A stretch of DNA of 31,456 nt from a virus. A program made the position numbers and the translations under genes. This document shows, one piece after another, positions 16,209 through 23,918 of the stretch (the stretch's first letter is position 1; each line of letters begins with the position of its first letter). The notes beneath the pieces were generated by a model. It had not been told where the DNA came from. It was given only the letters and a program-made list of their open reading frames with translations, and ran no database searches. The stretch covers positions 1-31,456 of IMG/VR virus record IMGVR_UViG_3300009059_000040; one strand, given 5' to 3'.

Positions 16209-16877
16209 TTAATTATAAAGTAATTGTTTAATTCTTTTGATGTCCTCATTTAAACCATCATAGTTATTATCCTGATCTTCATCCTCATTTTCATCCTCAT
16301 CGTCTACCACCGGTGGTTCCATACTAGGTCTATTTTCCGGTTCTGGTTGAGGTAACTCAGTTCTCTCAGGTTCAGTAGATTGGGGTTCAATTGGTTCTTT
16401 CTTTTGAGGTTCTTCAGGTTTTGTTTGTGTTGGTTCAACTTGAGGGGTGTCTTGGGGGGTTACTTGAGGGGTGTCAGACCAATTTGGTGTTACGTAGGTG
16501 ACTGACATTGAATTATCATCACCATCCTTATAACCCGGTCTTTTTTCATCAAATGTTTCCTGATCAAATATTTCGATTTGATTCATTCTACCCACCATAA
16601 ATGTTCTCCAATTTCCTTTTTCGAAACCTGACTTAGTTCGAGATGGTGGTTCGACCCACGCCCTAACAATCATATTTCCTTTTTTAGATAGTCCTAATGC
16701 CACCATCTCCGCCTTAACTCTTCTACCCGCCTGTACTTTAGATCTTGGTCCATTATAGAAAAATGAAACAGGATGTCTTTCCTTAATTGCCTTTGCCAGT
16801 GACTTTGGTGCACTCGCCAATTTAGGTTCAGATTGTTCACCTATCAAAAATCTATATATGTCTTTAAATAATTTCAT
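16209..16877 (-). CDS. Protein with small beta domain and Pro/Glu-rich tail
   Basis: 222 residues. Residues about 20-115 form a compact beta-rich domain (HPVSFFYNGPRSKVQAGRR, AEMVALGLSKKGNMIVRAWV, FMVGRMNQIEIF) faintly like a WYL domain; residues 135-200 are low-complexity TPQ/EPQ/PEP repeats, then an acidic DDEDENEDED run. The C-terminus LNEDIKRIKQLLYN closely resembles that of the protein at 17821-18309. The N-terminal MKLFKDIYRFLIGE resembles a T4 capsid-targeting peptide ending in I-G-E. Function unknown; the WYL comparison is weak. Joined to the repeat-protein gene by TAATG at 16877. Confidence 0.75.
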   Translation of the reverse strand: MKLFKDIYRFLIGEQSEPKLASAPKSLAKAIKERHPVSFFYNGPRSKVQAGRRVKAEMVALGLSKKGNMIVRAWVEPPSRTKSGFEKGNWRTFMVGRMNQIEIFDQETFDEKRPGYKDGDDNSMSVTYVTPNWSDTPQVTPQDTPQVEPTQTKPEEPQKKEPIEPQSTEPERTELPQPEPENRPSMEPPVVDDEDENEDEDQDNNYDGLNEDIKRIKQLLYN

Positions 16878-17821
16878 TAAAAGTCGGGGTATCCGTTTGT
16901 TTGATCGTATTGGTTTCTTGCAATACTTTGAACTCTTTCGTTTATGTCGGTTCGTGTACCAATACTGTTGTTATTTTCTGCACGTCCTTTCTCATCCCCA
17001 TCAGAAATTGCATTAGGATGTACAATCCCATAAGAATTGTTTTGATTGTATATGTTCCTTGATTGATTATCAATTCTAGTGTTGATGTCTGTAAGTCCAC
17101 CTACTTGTCCACTATTCTCACCTTTACCCAACTCATCTCCATCAGATAGTGCATTAGGGTGGTTAACACTGTAACCATTTACGTCAGTATTGTACTTATT
17201 ACGATTTAAAAGGTCAACTCTTGTGTTTATATCGGTCAAAGATCCAATACTACTGTTGTTTTCACCTTTACCTTTCTCATCTCCATCAGAAATAGCATTA
17301 GGGTGTACCACACCGTAACCATTCTGATCGTTATAGAAATTCCTACCTAAATTATCAACACGTGTTTTTATGTCGGTAGAACCCCCGATTTTTCCGTTGT
17401 TCTCCCCCTTACCTAATTCATCACCATCAGAAATTGCGTTGGGGTGATTAATACCATACCCATTCTGATCATTATATGAATTTCTTTTAATATGTTCTTG
17501 TCTTTGATTGATATCAGTGAAAGTACCTATTTGACCGTTATTTTCTCCCCTACCATACTCATCACCATCGGCAATTGCATTTGGGTTCTGTACACCGTAA
17601 CCAAAATCGGGACCGTATTTATTTCTACCCAAAACTTCAATTCTTGTGTTTATATCGACAGAAGAACCGACATTTCCGTTATTCTCACCTTTACCTTTCT
17701 CATCCCCATCAGATACCGCATTAGTGTGGTTTGAATCATACCCACCTTTCACGTTATACGAATTTCTAGAAAGTGCCTCCTGTCTAAATTTTTCTGAAAT
17801 AAGGTCTATTTGACTTGCCAT
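16877..17821 (-). CDS. Repeat protein with six 47-residue units
   Basis: 314 residues: an 18-residue leader, six tandem units of 47 residues (the fifth is 48), and a 13-residue partial seventh. Each unit reads R-N-x-Y, then GY, HPNAISDGDE-x-GKGENN, IG and TDIN-x-R. The DGDE-x-G-x-GE core is acidic and Gly-rich, resembling loops that bind calcium, though no EF-hand helix pair is visible. I recall proteins of this type in marine T4-like phages, usually with fewer units. Role is unknown; a structural or capsid-filling role is a guess. Flanked by TAATG junctions on both sides. Confidence 0.82.
   Translation of the reverse strand: MASQIDLISEKFRQEALSRNSYNVKGGYDSNHTNAVSDGDEKGKGENNGNVGSSVDINTRIEVLGRNKYGPDFGYGVQNPNAIADGDEYGRGENNGQIGTFTDINQRQEHIKRNSYNDQNGYGINHPNAISDGDELGKGENNGKIGGSTDIKTRVDNLGRNFYNDQNGYGVVHPNAISDGDEKGKGENNSSIGSLTDINTRVDLLNRNKYNTDVNGYSVNHPNALSDGDELGKGENSGQVGGLTDINTRIDNQSRNIYNQNNSYGIVHPNAISDGDEKGRAENNNSIGTRTDINERVQSIARNQYDQTNGYPDF
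16919..17767 (-). repeat. Six tandem 141-bp coding repeats
   Basis: Six in-frame units of 141 bp (one of 144) inside the repeat-protein gene. Units have diverged at synonymous and non-synonymous positions, so the array is old rather than a recent expansion, but the best-matching pair is the adjacent third and fourth units (residues 113-159 and 160-206). Confidence 0.9.
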
Positions 17822-18309
17822 TATAATAAATCTTTTATTCTTTGTATTTCCTCAAAAATACCCAATGACGAAATTGGACTAATTGAAGTTTTATCCGAGT
17901 TCGACTTTAGCATGTTTGTTGGAACTTTATAGTCTTTACTTTTCTTCGTGTGAGTTTTTAAAAACGAATTTTTTCGTATGTCGTTAATCTGACCAATATT
18001 ATCTGCTCTTTGTTTAGATTTCTTATTGTTTTTGATTAAATCTCTTTCACCATTTAAATGTGTTTTACCCCAAGTTAACATTAATTCTCCACCCGCTAAT
18101 TTATATTGAGTGGAGTTAGGGTCTCCATTTTCTAAGTCATGAATAATTCTTTTTATCTGAGCATAGGTTACATTTTTAGTTCTAAGAAGGTTTTTTGCTC
18201 TTTGTGTTCCATCAACCTTTTTATCTTCTAAAGATGTGAATACCTTGTGGATATAATCGAATATATTGTCAGGTATTTTAAAAACCCTATCCTTTAATTG
18301 ACTATTCAT
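17821..18309 (-). CDS. Conserved basic phage protein of unknown function
   Basis: 162 residues, Lys-rich (net basic). Contains a helical NVTYAQIKRIIHDLEN segment and a YKLAGGELMLTWGKTHLNGE stretch of a type I associate with marine T4-like phages. The C-terminal peptide FEEIQRIKDLL matches the tail of the 16209-16877 protein. No enzyme motif is visible. Its start and stop form TAATG junctions with both neighbours, so it is tightly co-translated with them. It could be a DNA-associated prohead protein, judging only from charge. Confidence 0.75.
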   Translation of the reverse strand: MNSQLKDRVFKIPDNIFDYIHKVFTSLEDKKVDGTQRAKNLLRTKNVTYAQIKRIIHDLENGDPNSTQYKLAGGELMLTWGKTHLNGERDLIKNNKKSKQRADNIGQINDIRKNSFLKTHTKKSKDYKVPTNMLKSNSDKTSISPISSLGIFEEIQRIKDLL

Positions 18310-19034
18310 TAAAATAGATTTTTAATATCATTTATGGTAAGTCCGTTACTTTCTAAACTATTTTTTAGAGATTCAACCTGTCTTTTTATAATTACAGGTA
18401 TTTCTTTTTCCTCTTCTTTAGAAACAAGATCATCCGTTGCGGATTTCTTAGAAAGAACCGTTTCCATATAATCTCTCATAAACTTTTTTGGGTTCTCAAC
18501 TAATCTTACTTTATCATCAGGTAATGTTTCATCATAACCCATTTTCTTTAGGCGATCCATCGCCTCATCATGAGTTAAATTCAACTCCTTAGTAAAGTGT
18601 TTGTATGCTTCCTTAAAATTTTCGTCATCACCTAATGTATCGTCATAACCCAATGACTTACTCATATCGGCTTCGGCCCAATATCTTAAAGATGTGTGAG
18701 TTCCGTGAACCCCATGTGTTCCCATAGATCCGGCAACTGCCTTTACAGTCTGGTCTGTTGTTTTGGCGGAGGTAATTCCCTTTGAATTAAAATTTCTTGG
18801 TTTATTACCTCTCTTTATATTTCCTTTAGAGTCGACAATTTCATCAACATCTTTTTCAATCTTTTCGGGTATTTTTTCATAATTGGTGTCACTTGAAAAT
18901 TCGTCAGCCCATTTTGACCATTTTTTCTTTTCTTTCTTTGATGCACCCTTCTCATTTGCTTTAGCATAAAAGAATCTTTGTTGCGCTTTTGACGCAAATT
19001 TCTCTTCTATTACCTGTTTTACGAAATTATTCAT
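18309..19034 (-). CDS. Conserved phage protein, first gene of leftward cluster
   Basis: 241 residues from the ATG at 19034; an ATG nine codons further upstream (19061) would run through the late-box candidate at 19050-19057, so the shorter start is preferred. KAQQRFFYAKANEKGASKKE (residues about 15-34) is a short basic motif of uncharacterised phage proteins; the rest is helical and charged with an ETLPDDKVRLVENPKKFM segment typical of marine T4-like relatives. The N-terminal MNNFVKQVIEE looks like a T4-type capsid-targeting peptide. Function unknown. Confidence 0.75.
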   Translation of the reverse strand: MNNFVKQVIEEKFASKAQQRFFYAKANEKGASKKEKKKWSKWADEFSSDTNYEKIPEKIEKDVDEIVDSKGNIKRGNKPRNFNSKGITSAKTTDQTVKAVAGSMGTHGVHGTHTSLRYWAEADMSKSLGYDDTLGDDENFKEAYKHFTKELNLTHDEAMDRLKKMGYDETLPDDKVRLVENPKKFMRDYMETVLSKKSATDDLVSKEEEKEIPVIIKRQVESLKNSLESNGLTINDIKNLF

Positions 19035-19049
19035 AGAAACTTGTTTTAT

Positions 19050-19057
19050 TATAAATA
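19050..19057 (-). promoter_or_regulatory. Late-promoter candidate TATTTATA
   Basis: Minus-strand TATTTATA ends 15 nt before the ATG at 19034. Together with the plus-strand box at 19075 it forms a compact divergent promoter pair. The same bases read TATAAATA on the plus strand, the exact T4 late box, but the consistent orientation at other genes favours the minus-strand reading. Confidence 0.5.
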
Positions 19058-19074
19058 TCAAATCTTATGAAAGA

Positions 19075-19082
19075 TATTTATT
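19075..19082 (+). promoter_or_regulatory. Late-promoter candidate TATTTATT
   Basis: TATTTATT ends 5 nt before the ATG at 19088, right-hand half of a divergent pair with 19050-19057. It decides the start choice for the downstream gene. Confidence 0.5.
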
Positions 19083-19087
19083 ATTAT

Positions 19088-19516
19088 ATGAATAGTCAGG
19101 ATATTTTAAGAAATTTGGGAATAAGTTTCGATTTGGAGTTGGATAATTCCGAAACTTACGATTATGAAATCTCATCATTTGATGACGATTATGACAAAAA
19201 AGTCATAGATTTTAATAACGCAATAAATTTTAATGTTGGAGTACAGAACAACCTTACAGGTCATAGTACACAAAGAATATGCATAGATTTATGTGAAATA
19301 GATAATAGACCCAACGATCCTAACTACATATATTCAGGAATAACCCAATCAATATCTTATTCAGAATTTACCCAACATTTCAATATTCTTGACAGTCAGG
19401 GAGTTGTGACTCATGAATATGAAAATTTTATACTAAATAATGACGTTTATACTTACACAGGTTTTACCAATGAAGTACATTATTTTAAAATTTGTGGTTA
19501 TAGTTTAGATTGTTAG
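19088..19516 (+). CDS. Unknown small acidic protein
   Basis: 142 residues starting MNSQDILRN. An upstream in-frame ATG at 19067 would put the late box inside the gene, so 19088 is preferred. The product is acidic (DDDYDKK region), beta-rich and aromatic, with four cysteines (two in ICIDLC). No family is recognised. It precedes two virion-type genes on the same strand, each with its own late box, so a small structural protein is likely. Confidence 0.7.
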   Translation: MNSQDILRNLGISFDLELDNSETYDYEISSFDDDYDKKVIDFNNAINFNVGVQNNLTGHSTQRICIDLCEIDNRPNDPNYIYSGITQSISYSEFTQHFNILDSQGVVTHEYENFILNNDVYTYTGFTNEVHYFKICGYSLDC

Positions 19517-19558
19517 AGATCTATTTTCATTTTGTAATAAAATAACCGATGTTTTTAC

Positions 19559-19566
19559 TATTTATA
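19559..19566 (+). promoter_or_regulatory. Late-promoter candidate TATTTATA
   Basis: TATTTATA ends 13 nt before the ATG at 19580 in the 63-nt gap after the preceding gene. Confidence 0.55.
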
Positions 19567-19579
19567 GTTAAAAGTAAAA

Positions 19580-20512
19580 ATGTTAGAAATCTCAGGTTTT
19601 ACCACAAATTTAATTGAGTGTCAATCTAAATTATCTGATAGTTGTTGTCCAATAGACCCGACGTTAGGTGTTAGATCGTGGGCATATCAATTTAATACCC
19701 ATGGGGGTGTGGATAATTGTGAATTTTTAATAGACCGAAGAGTAGAAAAAGGTTGGACTTTAGATTTCGTTTTCAATAGAGAAAGTTTACCGTGGTCTCT
19801 TGGTAGTACATTTTATTTTTTTGGGGTAAGAGACGAGAATGATCCAAAATTATTTGCCGATAATAATCTTTCATTTTCTTTCACATCTGATGGTAGAGTA
19901 AAATGGGAGTCTTATAGATATTCGGGTGAATGTATTAATGAAGTCTACCAAGAGTCGTTTTATATTGACTCAGGTGTAACCCCCGTTTTGTGTACTGAAG
20001 GAACAAAAACAGATTTTAATTTAACTATTGTTTTTGATCGACATTTAAGACTTACCGAATGTGATGTAGAAAATTCGGGTGGTTGGAATGATTTAATTAC
20101 GGGGGAGACTATAACAAATGCATCCGACGTTGTTTTATCAGGATCAACTGAACAATATCAATATAACGAGGAATTAAATAAAGATTGGAATGATGAGAGA
20201 TACGCTCGATTAGGTGTTTTGAAAATATATCTAAATGGGTGGCCTATCTATAAAAAAGACAATTGGGAGGAAATTGTCCCATCAAACAGAGGGTTCCAAC
20301 CATTTGTACAATCTTGGGGTGGGGGTGCATCCGGTTCGGGGGGTATTCACGAAGGTGTGACAGAATTTAATTTAAAAAGAATTAAGTACATTGAAGAACC
20401 ATTAAACGCGTTGGAGGTAAAACATCATTACGTTGTCTCAACTAGTCCTTTTTTCGATATAACGGAATGTGTTAGTCCATGTGTAGAAACGATCACACCA
20501 TTTGTTGGTTAA
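19580..20512 (+). CDS. Lectin-like (LamG/ConA-type) virion protein
   Basis: 310 residues. A beta-sandwich pattern is visible: GWTLDFVFNRESLPW, then TFYFFGVRDENDP, LSFSFTSDGRVKWESYRY, a second half with LGVLKIYLNGWPIYKKDN, and a Gly-rich loop QSWGGGASGSGGIHEG. This resembles LamG/concanavalin-like domains in tail-fibre proteins of marine T4-like phages, where they would bind surface glycans. Cysteines are frequent (CCP near the N-terminus, CVSPC near the C-terminus). Late box at 19559 supports virion function. The exact tail position is unknown. Confidence 0.7.
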   Translation: MLEISGFTTNLIECQSKLSDSCCPIDPTLGVRSWAYQFNTHGGVDNCEFLIDRRVEKGWTLDFVFNRESLPWSLGSTFYFFGVRDENDPKLFADNNLSFSFTSDGRVKWESYRYSGECINEVYQESFYIDSGVTPVLCTEGTKTDFNLTIVFDRHLRLTECDVENSGGWNDLITGETITNASDVVLSGSTEQYQYNEELNKDWNDERYARLGVLKIYLNGWPIYKKDNWEEIVPSNRGFQPFVQSWGGGASGSGGIHEGVTEFNLKRIKYIEEPLNALEVKHHYVVSTSPFFDITECVSPCVETITPFVG

Positions 20513-20527
20513 TAATATTAAAATAGG

Positions 20528-20535
20528 TATTTATT
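20528..20535 (+). promoter_or_regulatory. Late-promoter candidate TATTTATT
   Basis: TATTTATT ends 4 nt before the ATG at 20540, the same spacing as at 27888. A leaderless mRNA is predicted if the box works like a T4 late promoter. Confidence 0.55.
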
Positions 20536-20539
20536 AGAT

Positions 20540-20908
20540 ATGGAATTTTTTATAAGAAAAGACGCAACCGACCCGATTTTAAAGATGAGATTGGTTGATG
20601 ATGGTAGAAATGATAAATCATCGTTGAATGATTTATTAGAAAATGCCGATATTAGGTTTGATATGTATGAAGTCGAAACGGAGATTCCTCATATTTTAGG
20701 TGGACAGTGTAATTTAACCACAAGGACAAAAAAATATGATCAAACCACTGAAGAATATTATATAACGTATAGATTTACTTCAGAACAAACCAAAGAATCA
20801 GGAAAATTTGAGGGGATTATAACTGTACAGTTTAGAGACACTAACCTACAGCCGACCAATAAGTTAATTGTTCCAATTAAAGAGAAACTCTTTATAAACA
20901 TCATTTAA
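20540..20908 (+). CDS. Small virion protein, BppU-like beta domain
   Basis: 122 residues. The order FIRKDATDPILKMRLVDDGR, SLNDLLENADIRFDMYEVE, YYITYRFTSEQT, GKFEGIITVQF and LIVPIKEKLFINI matches the layout of the N-terminal domain of baseplate upper protein (BppU) and similar small beta-sandwich proteins common in tailed phages. It would be a baseplate or fibre-attachment component. It lies directly after the lectin-like protein, which supports a shared structure. Similarity is by pattern only. Confidence 0.7.
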   Translation: MEFFIRKDATDPILKMRLVDDGRNDKSSLNDLLENADIRFDMYEVETEIPHILGGQCNLTTRTKKYDQTTEEYYITYRFTSEQTKESGKFEGIITVQFRDTNLQPTNKLIVPIKEKLFINII

Positions 20909-20910
20909 TC

Positions 20911-20960
20911 GAAACCCGCCACACATATGTGATGGGATTTGATATTTTATTATTTTTTTT
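20911..20960 (+). terminator. Imperfect hairpin, possible terminator
   Basis: A perfect CACATATGTG palindrome (20922-20931), then CCC/GGG and AAA/TTT pairs around an internal loop, followed about 11 nt later by a T-rich run ending at 20960. It follows the BppU-like gene by 3 nt. The stem is interrupted and the T tract is distant, so activity is uncertain. Confidence 0.35.
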
Positions 20961-20969
20961 GTATATTTG
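20938..20969 (+). promoter_or_regulatory. Host (Bacteroidetes-type) promoter of the DNA polymerase gene
   Basis: TTTG (20938-20941), 20 nt, TATATTTG (20962-20969): an exact match to the Bacteroidetes consensus TTTG / TAnnTTTG with normal spacing. RNA would start near 20976, leaving a leader of about 54 nt before the ATG at 21030. Confidence 0.7.
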
Positions 20970-21029
20970 TATTGGATAAGACTAACTACCTACCTAAGGT
21001 AAGCTAATGTGTCACTTAAATAATACATA

Positions 21030-23918
21030 ATGAAAGAAATAATCTCCCAAGAGGTAATCGAAGAATTCCTTAACGGCGCAGACCCTGAAGAGTATATTAC
21101 GGGTTTAGAGTACGAGTACAGTACAAACACAATCTACAAAATCATCCAACACCCCGAAAAGGGTAAAATAATTCGAAGTGATAAATTAACTCCATTTCTT
21201 TGGGTTAGTGATATTTCTGAATTAAATTTTTACGGTGGTAGTAAAGCACTACAACGTAAGAAAATGATGGAATTCGGTATTATCATTGAGAAGTTGGATA
21301 CTCATGATAATGAACGATTAGAAAATGGTTTCAATTATCTCGTTAAAAGTACCAAAGGTTATAAAGAACTTTTAGGTTTCTTTCGTCAAGGTGGTATAAA
21401 CCCGTGGGATGAGGACGTTAGACATCATTTCATTTTATTAAATCCAAAAGAACAATACCTAATCCAAAAAGAGAAAAGACTTTTTAAGGGTATTGAAGAA
21501 TACGAGGACGTTCATCGTTTAGTATTCGATATTGAAACCACAGGTCTTGAACCCGAAAAGGATAAAATCATCCTTATCGGAATGAAGGATAATCGTGGTT
21601 TTTTAAAGATCATTAATGCGTTTGGTGAAGATGGGGAGAAAAACTGTATTATAGAATTTTTTGAATATCTCTGTGAACTTAAACCAACAATTTTTGCGGG
21701 GTACAACTCTGCATTCTTCGACTTCCCGTTTATTTTAAAGAGAGCGGAGATTTTGGGTGTAAATGTTGAAGAATACACAAAAGTCTTTGTTGATCAGGGT
21801 ATTAAAGAGAGAGAAGGTATGCTTAAACTCGCCAACGAGGTTGAGAAGTATACCCAACATATGATATGGGGTATGAATATTCTCGATATTGCCCATGCGG
21901 TAAGGAGAGCACAGGCAATCAACTCTGAAATTAAGTCGTGGGGTTTGAAGTACATTACGAAATACCTTGGTGCGGAAAAAGAGAATCGAGTTTATGTGGA
22001 CGGTCCTAAAATTTCAAAGATTTATTTAGAAAACGAAAGTTACTATGTTAACCCAAAGACGGGTAATTATAAAAAAATCGGTGAAAAGGGAACTGAGGGT
22101 TTATTAGAAAAATATCCCGGTAAATTCGAGATATGGACAGGTCGTAAAATTGTTGAACAGTATTTGGATGATGACTTAATTGAGACTATGGTGGTTGACG
22201 AATCATTTAGTCAATCAACATTCCTACTCTCTAAAGTGGTACCAACAACATACGAGAGGATTTCAACTATGGGGACTGCAACATTATGGAAACTCATCAT
22301 GTTAGCTTGGTCTTATAAACATAATTTGGCCGTACCTGAAAAACAGGAACGAAGAGCAATTACAGGTGGTTTGTCAAGATTATTGACAGTTGGTTATTCG
22401 ACCAACGTGGTTAAATTTGACTACTCATCACTATATCCTTCTATTCAATTGGTTTATGACGTTTTCCCTGACTGTGATGTTATGGGGGTACAAAAATCTA
22501 TGTTGAAGTATTTCCGAGATGTCCGTATTAAATACAAGAAGTTGGCCTCTGAATACAAGAAGAAGGATCCTGAATTGGCCGAAAAATACGATCGTAAACA
22601 ATTGCCAATCAAAATCTTCATTAACGCATATTTTGGATCACTTTCAGCGCCACACGTTTTTCCGTGGGGTGATATGGATATGGGGGAAACAATTACATGT
22701 GTGGGGAGACAGAGTCTTAGAATGATGATTATGTTTTTCCAACAAAAGGGTTATAAACCTTTAGTAATGGATACTGATGGTGTTAACTTCTCATGTCCTG
22801 AAAATGTAGAGGAAAGAAGATATGTGGGTAAAGGTTTAAATGAATTGGTGGAAGAGGGTAAAGTATATGAAGGTGCCGAAGCCGATACCGCGGAATTCAA
22901 TGACATTTTTATGAGAGGTGAGATGGGATTAGATATTGATTATGTTGCCCCGTCAACGGTTAATTTTGCCCGTAAAAATTACGTACTTAAAAAACCAAAT
23001 GGTGGACTTAAACTAACGGGTAACACGATTAAATCTAAAAATCTTCATGGGTACATTGTTGATTTCTTAGACGAAGGTTTAGGTTTATTACTTGACGGTA
23101 AAGGTTACGATTTTTTAGAGGTCTATTACAAATACATTGAAAAGATCTTCAATAAGGAAATTCCTTTGGCTAAAATTGCCAATAAATCACGGGTAAAACA
23201 AAGTATCGAAGATTATAAAAAACATATGAAAAAAAGAACCAAAAGTGGTTCTCTTATGTCTAGACAGGCACATATGGAATTAGTTATATTAAACGACTAT
23301 CCTGCGGGTTTAGGTGAAACAATATACTATGTTAACAACGGTATAAAGAAGAGTGACGGGGATGTTCAGAAAATAACAAAACCAACTAAGAAATTCCAAC
23401 AGGAATACTTTGAGAAACACGGTACTGAGGTTCCACCTGACTATATTCAAATTAACTCTTTTATGATTACCGAAAAAGAGTTGGAAGAGAATCCCGATAT
23501 GAAGGGAGACTATAACATTGCAAGATATTTGGATACGTTTAATAAAAGAATTGAACCATTGTTAGTTGTTTTTCACCCTGATATCCGAGCAGATATTTTA
23601 ATTGATGATCCTAAAGACAGACCGTTCTTTACTCGACAACAGTGTGAATTAGTATCAGGATACCCAATTAAAGAAGGTGGGCAAGACAATTACGATGACG
23701 TAATGACCTTATCGGATAGTGAAGTACTATTTTGGAATAAAGTACAAAGAGACCCTTTCTTTATGTATTTAGAAGACAGTATTAACTATGTGGACCAACA
23801 TTGGGTCAACGTTAACAGAGAAGTCGTCAGTTTTAAAAGACCGAGTACGGTTTCAAACGAAGATGAGATTATTGAAAGAAATGGTCACGATTACGCAACA
23901 CACGGTGACGATTTTTAA
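21030..23918 (+). CDS. 43: Family B DNA polymerase, gp43-like
   Basis: 962 residues (T4 gp43 is 898). The 3'-5' exonuclease motifs are present: FDIETTG (D167, E169), GYNSAFFDFPF, and the third motif near MNILDIAHAVRRAQ. Polymerase motif A is D464-YSSLYPS, motif B contains K-IFINAYFGSLSA, and motif C reads D581-T-D583-G instead of the common DTDS. It is the replicative polymerase with proofreading. Transcription probably starts early from the host-type promoter at 20938-20969. The 54-nt leader has a small TACC-TAA-GGTA hairpin; T4 gp43 represses its own translation through a leader hairpin, but here this is only a thought. The stop shares TTAA with the convergent neck gene. Confidence 0.97.
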   Translation: MKEIISQEVIEEFLNGADPEEYITGLEYEYSTNTIYKIIQHPEKGKIIRSDKLTPFLWVSDISELNFYGGSKALQRKKMMEFGIIIEKLDTHDNERLENGFNYLVKSTKGYKELLGFFRQGGINPWDEDVRHHFILLNPKEQYLIQKEKRLFKGIEEYEDVHRLVFDIETTGLEPEKDKIILIGMKDNRGFLKIINAFGEDGEKNCIIEFFEYLCELKPTIFAGYNSAFFDFPFILKRAEILGVNVEEYTKVFVDQGIKEREGMLKLANEVEKYTQHMIWGMNILDIAHAVRRAQAINSEIKSWGLKYITKYLGAEKENRVYVDGPKISKIYLENESYYVNPKTGNYKKIGEKGTEGLLEKYPGKFEIWTGRKIVEQYLDDDLIETMVVDESFSQSTFLLSKVVPTTYERISTMGTATLWKLIMLAWSYKHNLAVPEKQERRAITGGLSRLLTVGYSTNVVKFDYSSLYPSIQLVYDVFPDCDVMGVQKSMLKYFRDVRIKYKKLASEYKKKDPELAEKYDRKQLPIKIFINAYFGSLSAPHVFPWGDMDMGETITCVGRQSLRMMIMFFQQKGYKPLVMDTDGVNFSCPENVEERRYVGKGLNELVEEGKVYEGAEADTAEFNDIFMRGEMGLDIDYVAPSTVNFARKNYVLKKPNGGLKLTGNTIKSKNLHGYIVDFLDEGLGLLLDGKGYDFLEVYYKYIEKIFNKEIPLAKIANKSRVKQSIEDYKKHMKKRTKSGSLMSRQAHMELVILNDYPAGLGETIYYVNNGIKKSDGDVQKITKPTKKFQQEYFEKHGTEVPPDYIQINSFMITEKELEENPDMKGDYNIARYLDTFNKRIEPLLVVFHPDIRADILIDDPKDRPFFTRQQCELVSGYPIKEGGQDNYDDVMTLSDSEVLFWNKVQRDPFFMYLEDSINYVDQHWVNVNREVVSFKRPSTVSNEDEIIERNGHDYATHGDDF

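Noticed and set aside
16389-16500. Short DNA repeats around the TPQ/EPQ coding stretch as a regulatory repeat
   Set aside because: They are explained by low-complexity Pro/Gln/Glu coding sequence in the 16209-16877 gene.
16919-17767. Regular repeats suggesting a CRISPR array or satellite DNA
   Set aside because: The period is 141 bp, units are diverged and in frame, and they encode a continuous repeat protein.
19050-19057. Exact T4 late box TATAAATA on the plus strand before the 19088 gene
   Set aside because: All other boxes read TATTTAT in the sense direction, and the 19088 gene has its own TATTTATT at 19075; the site is better assigned to the minus-strand gene at 19034.
20976-21029. Leader hairpin as a gp43-type translational operator
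   Set aside because: Only 4 bp with a three-base loop; too weak to claim without comparison to relatives.
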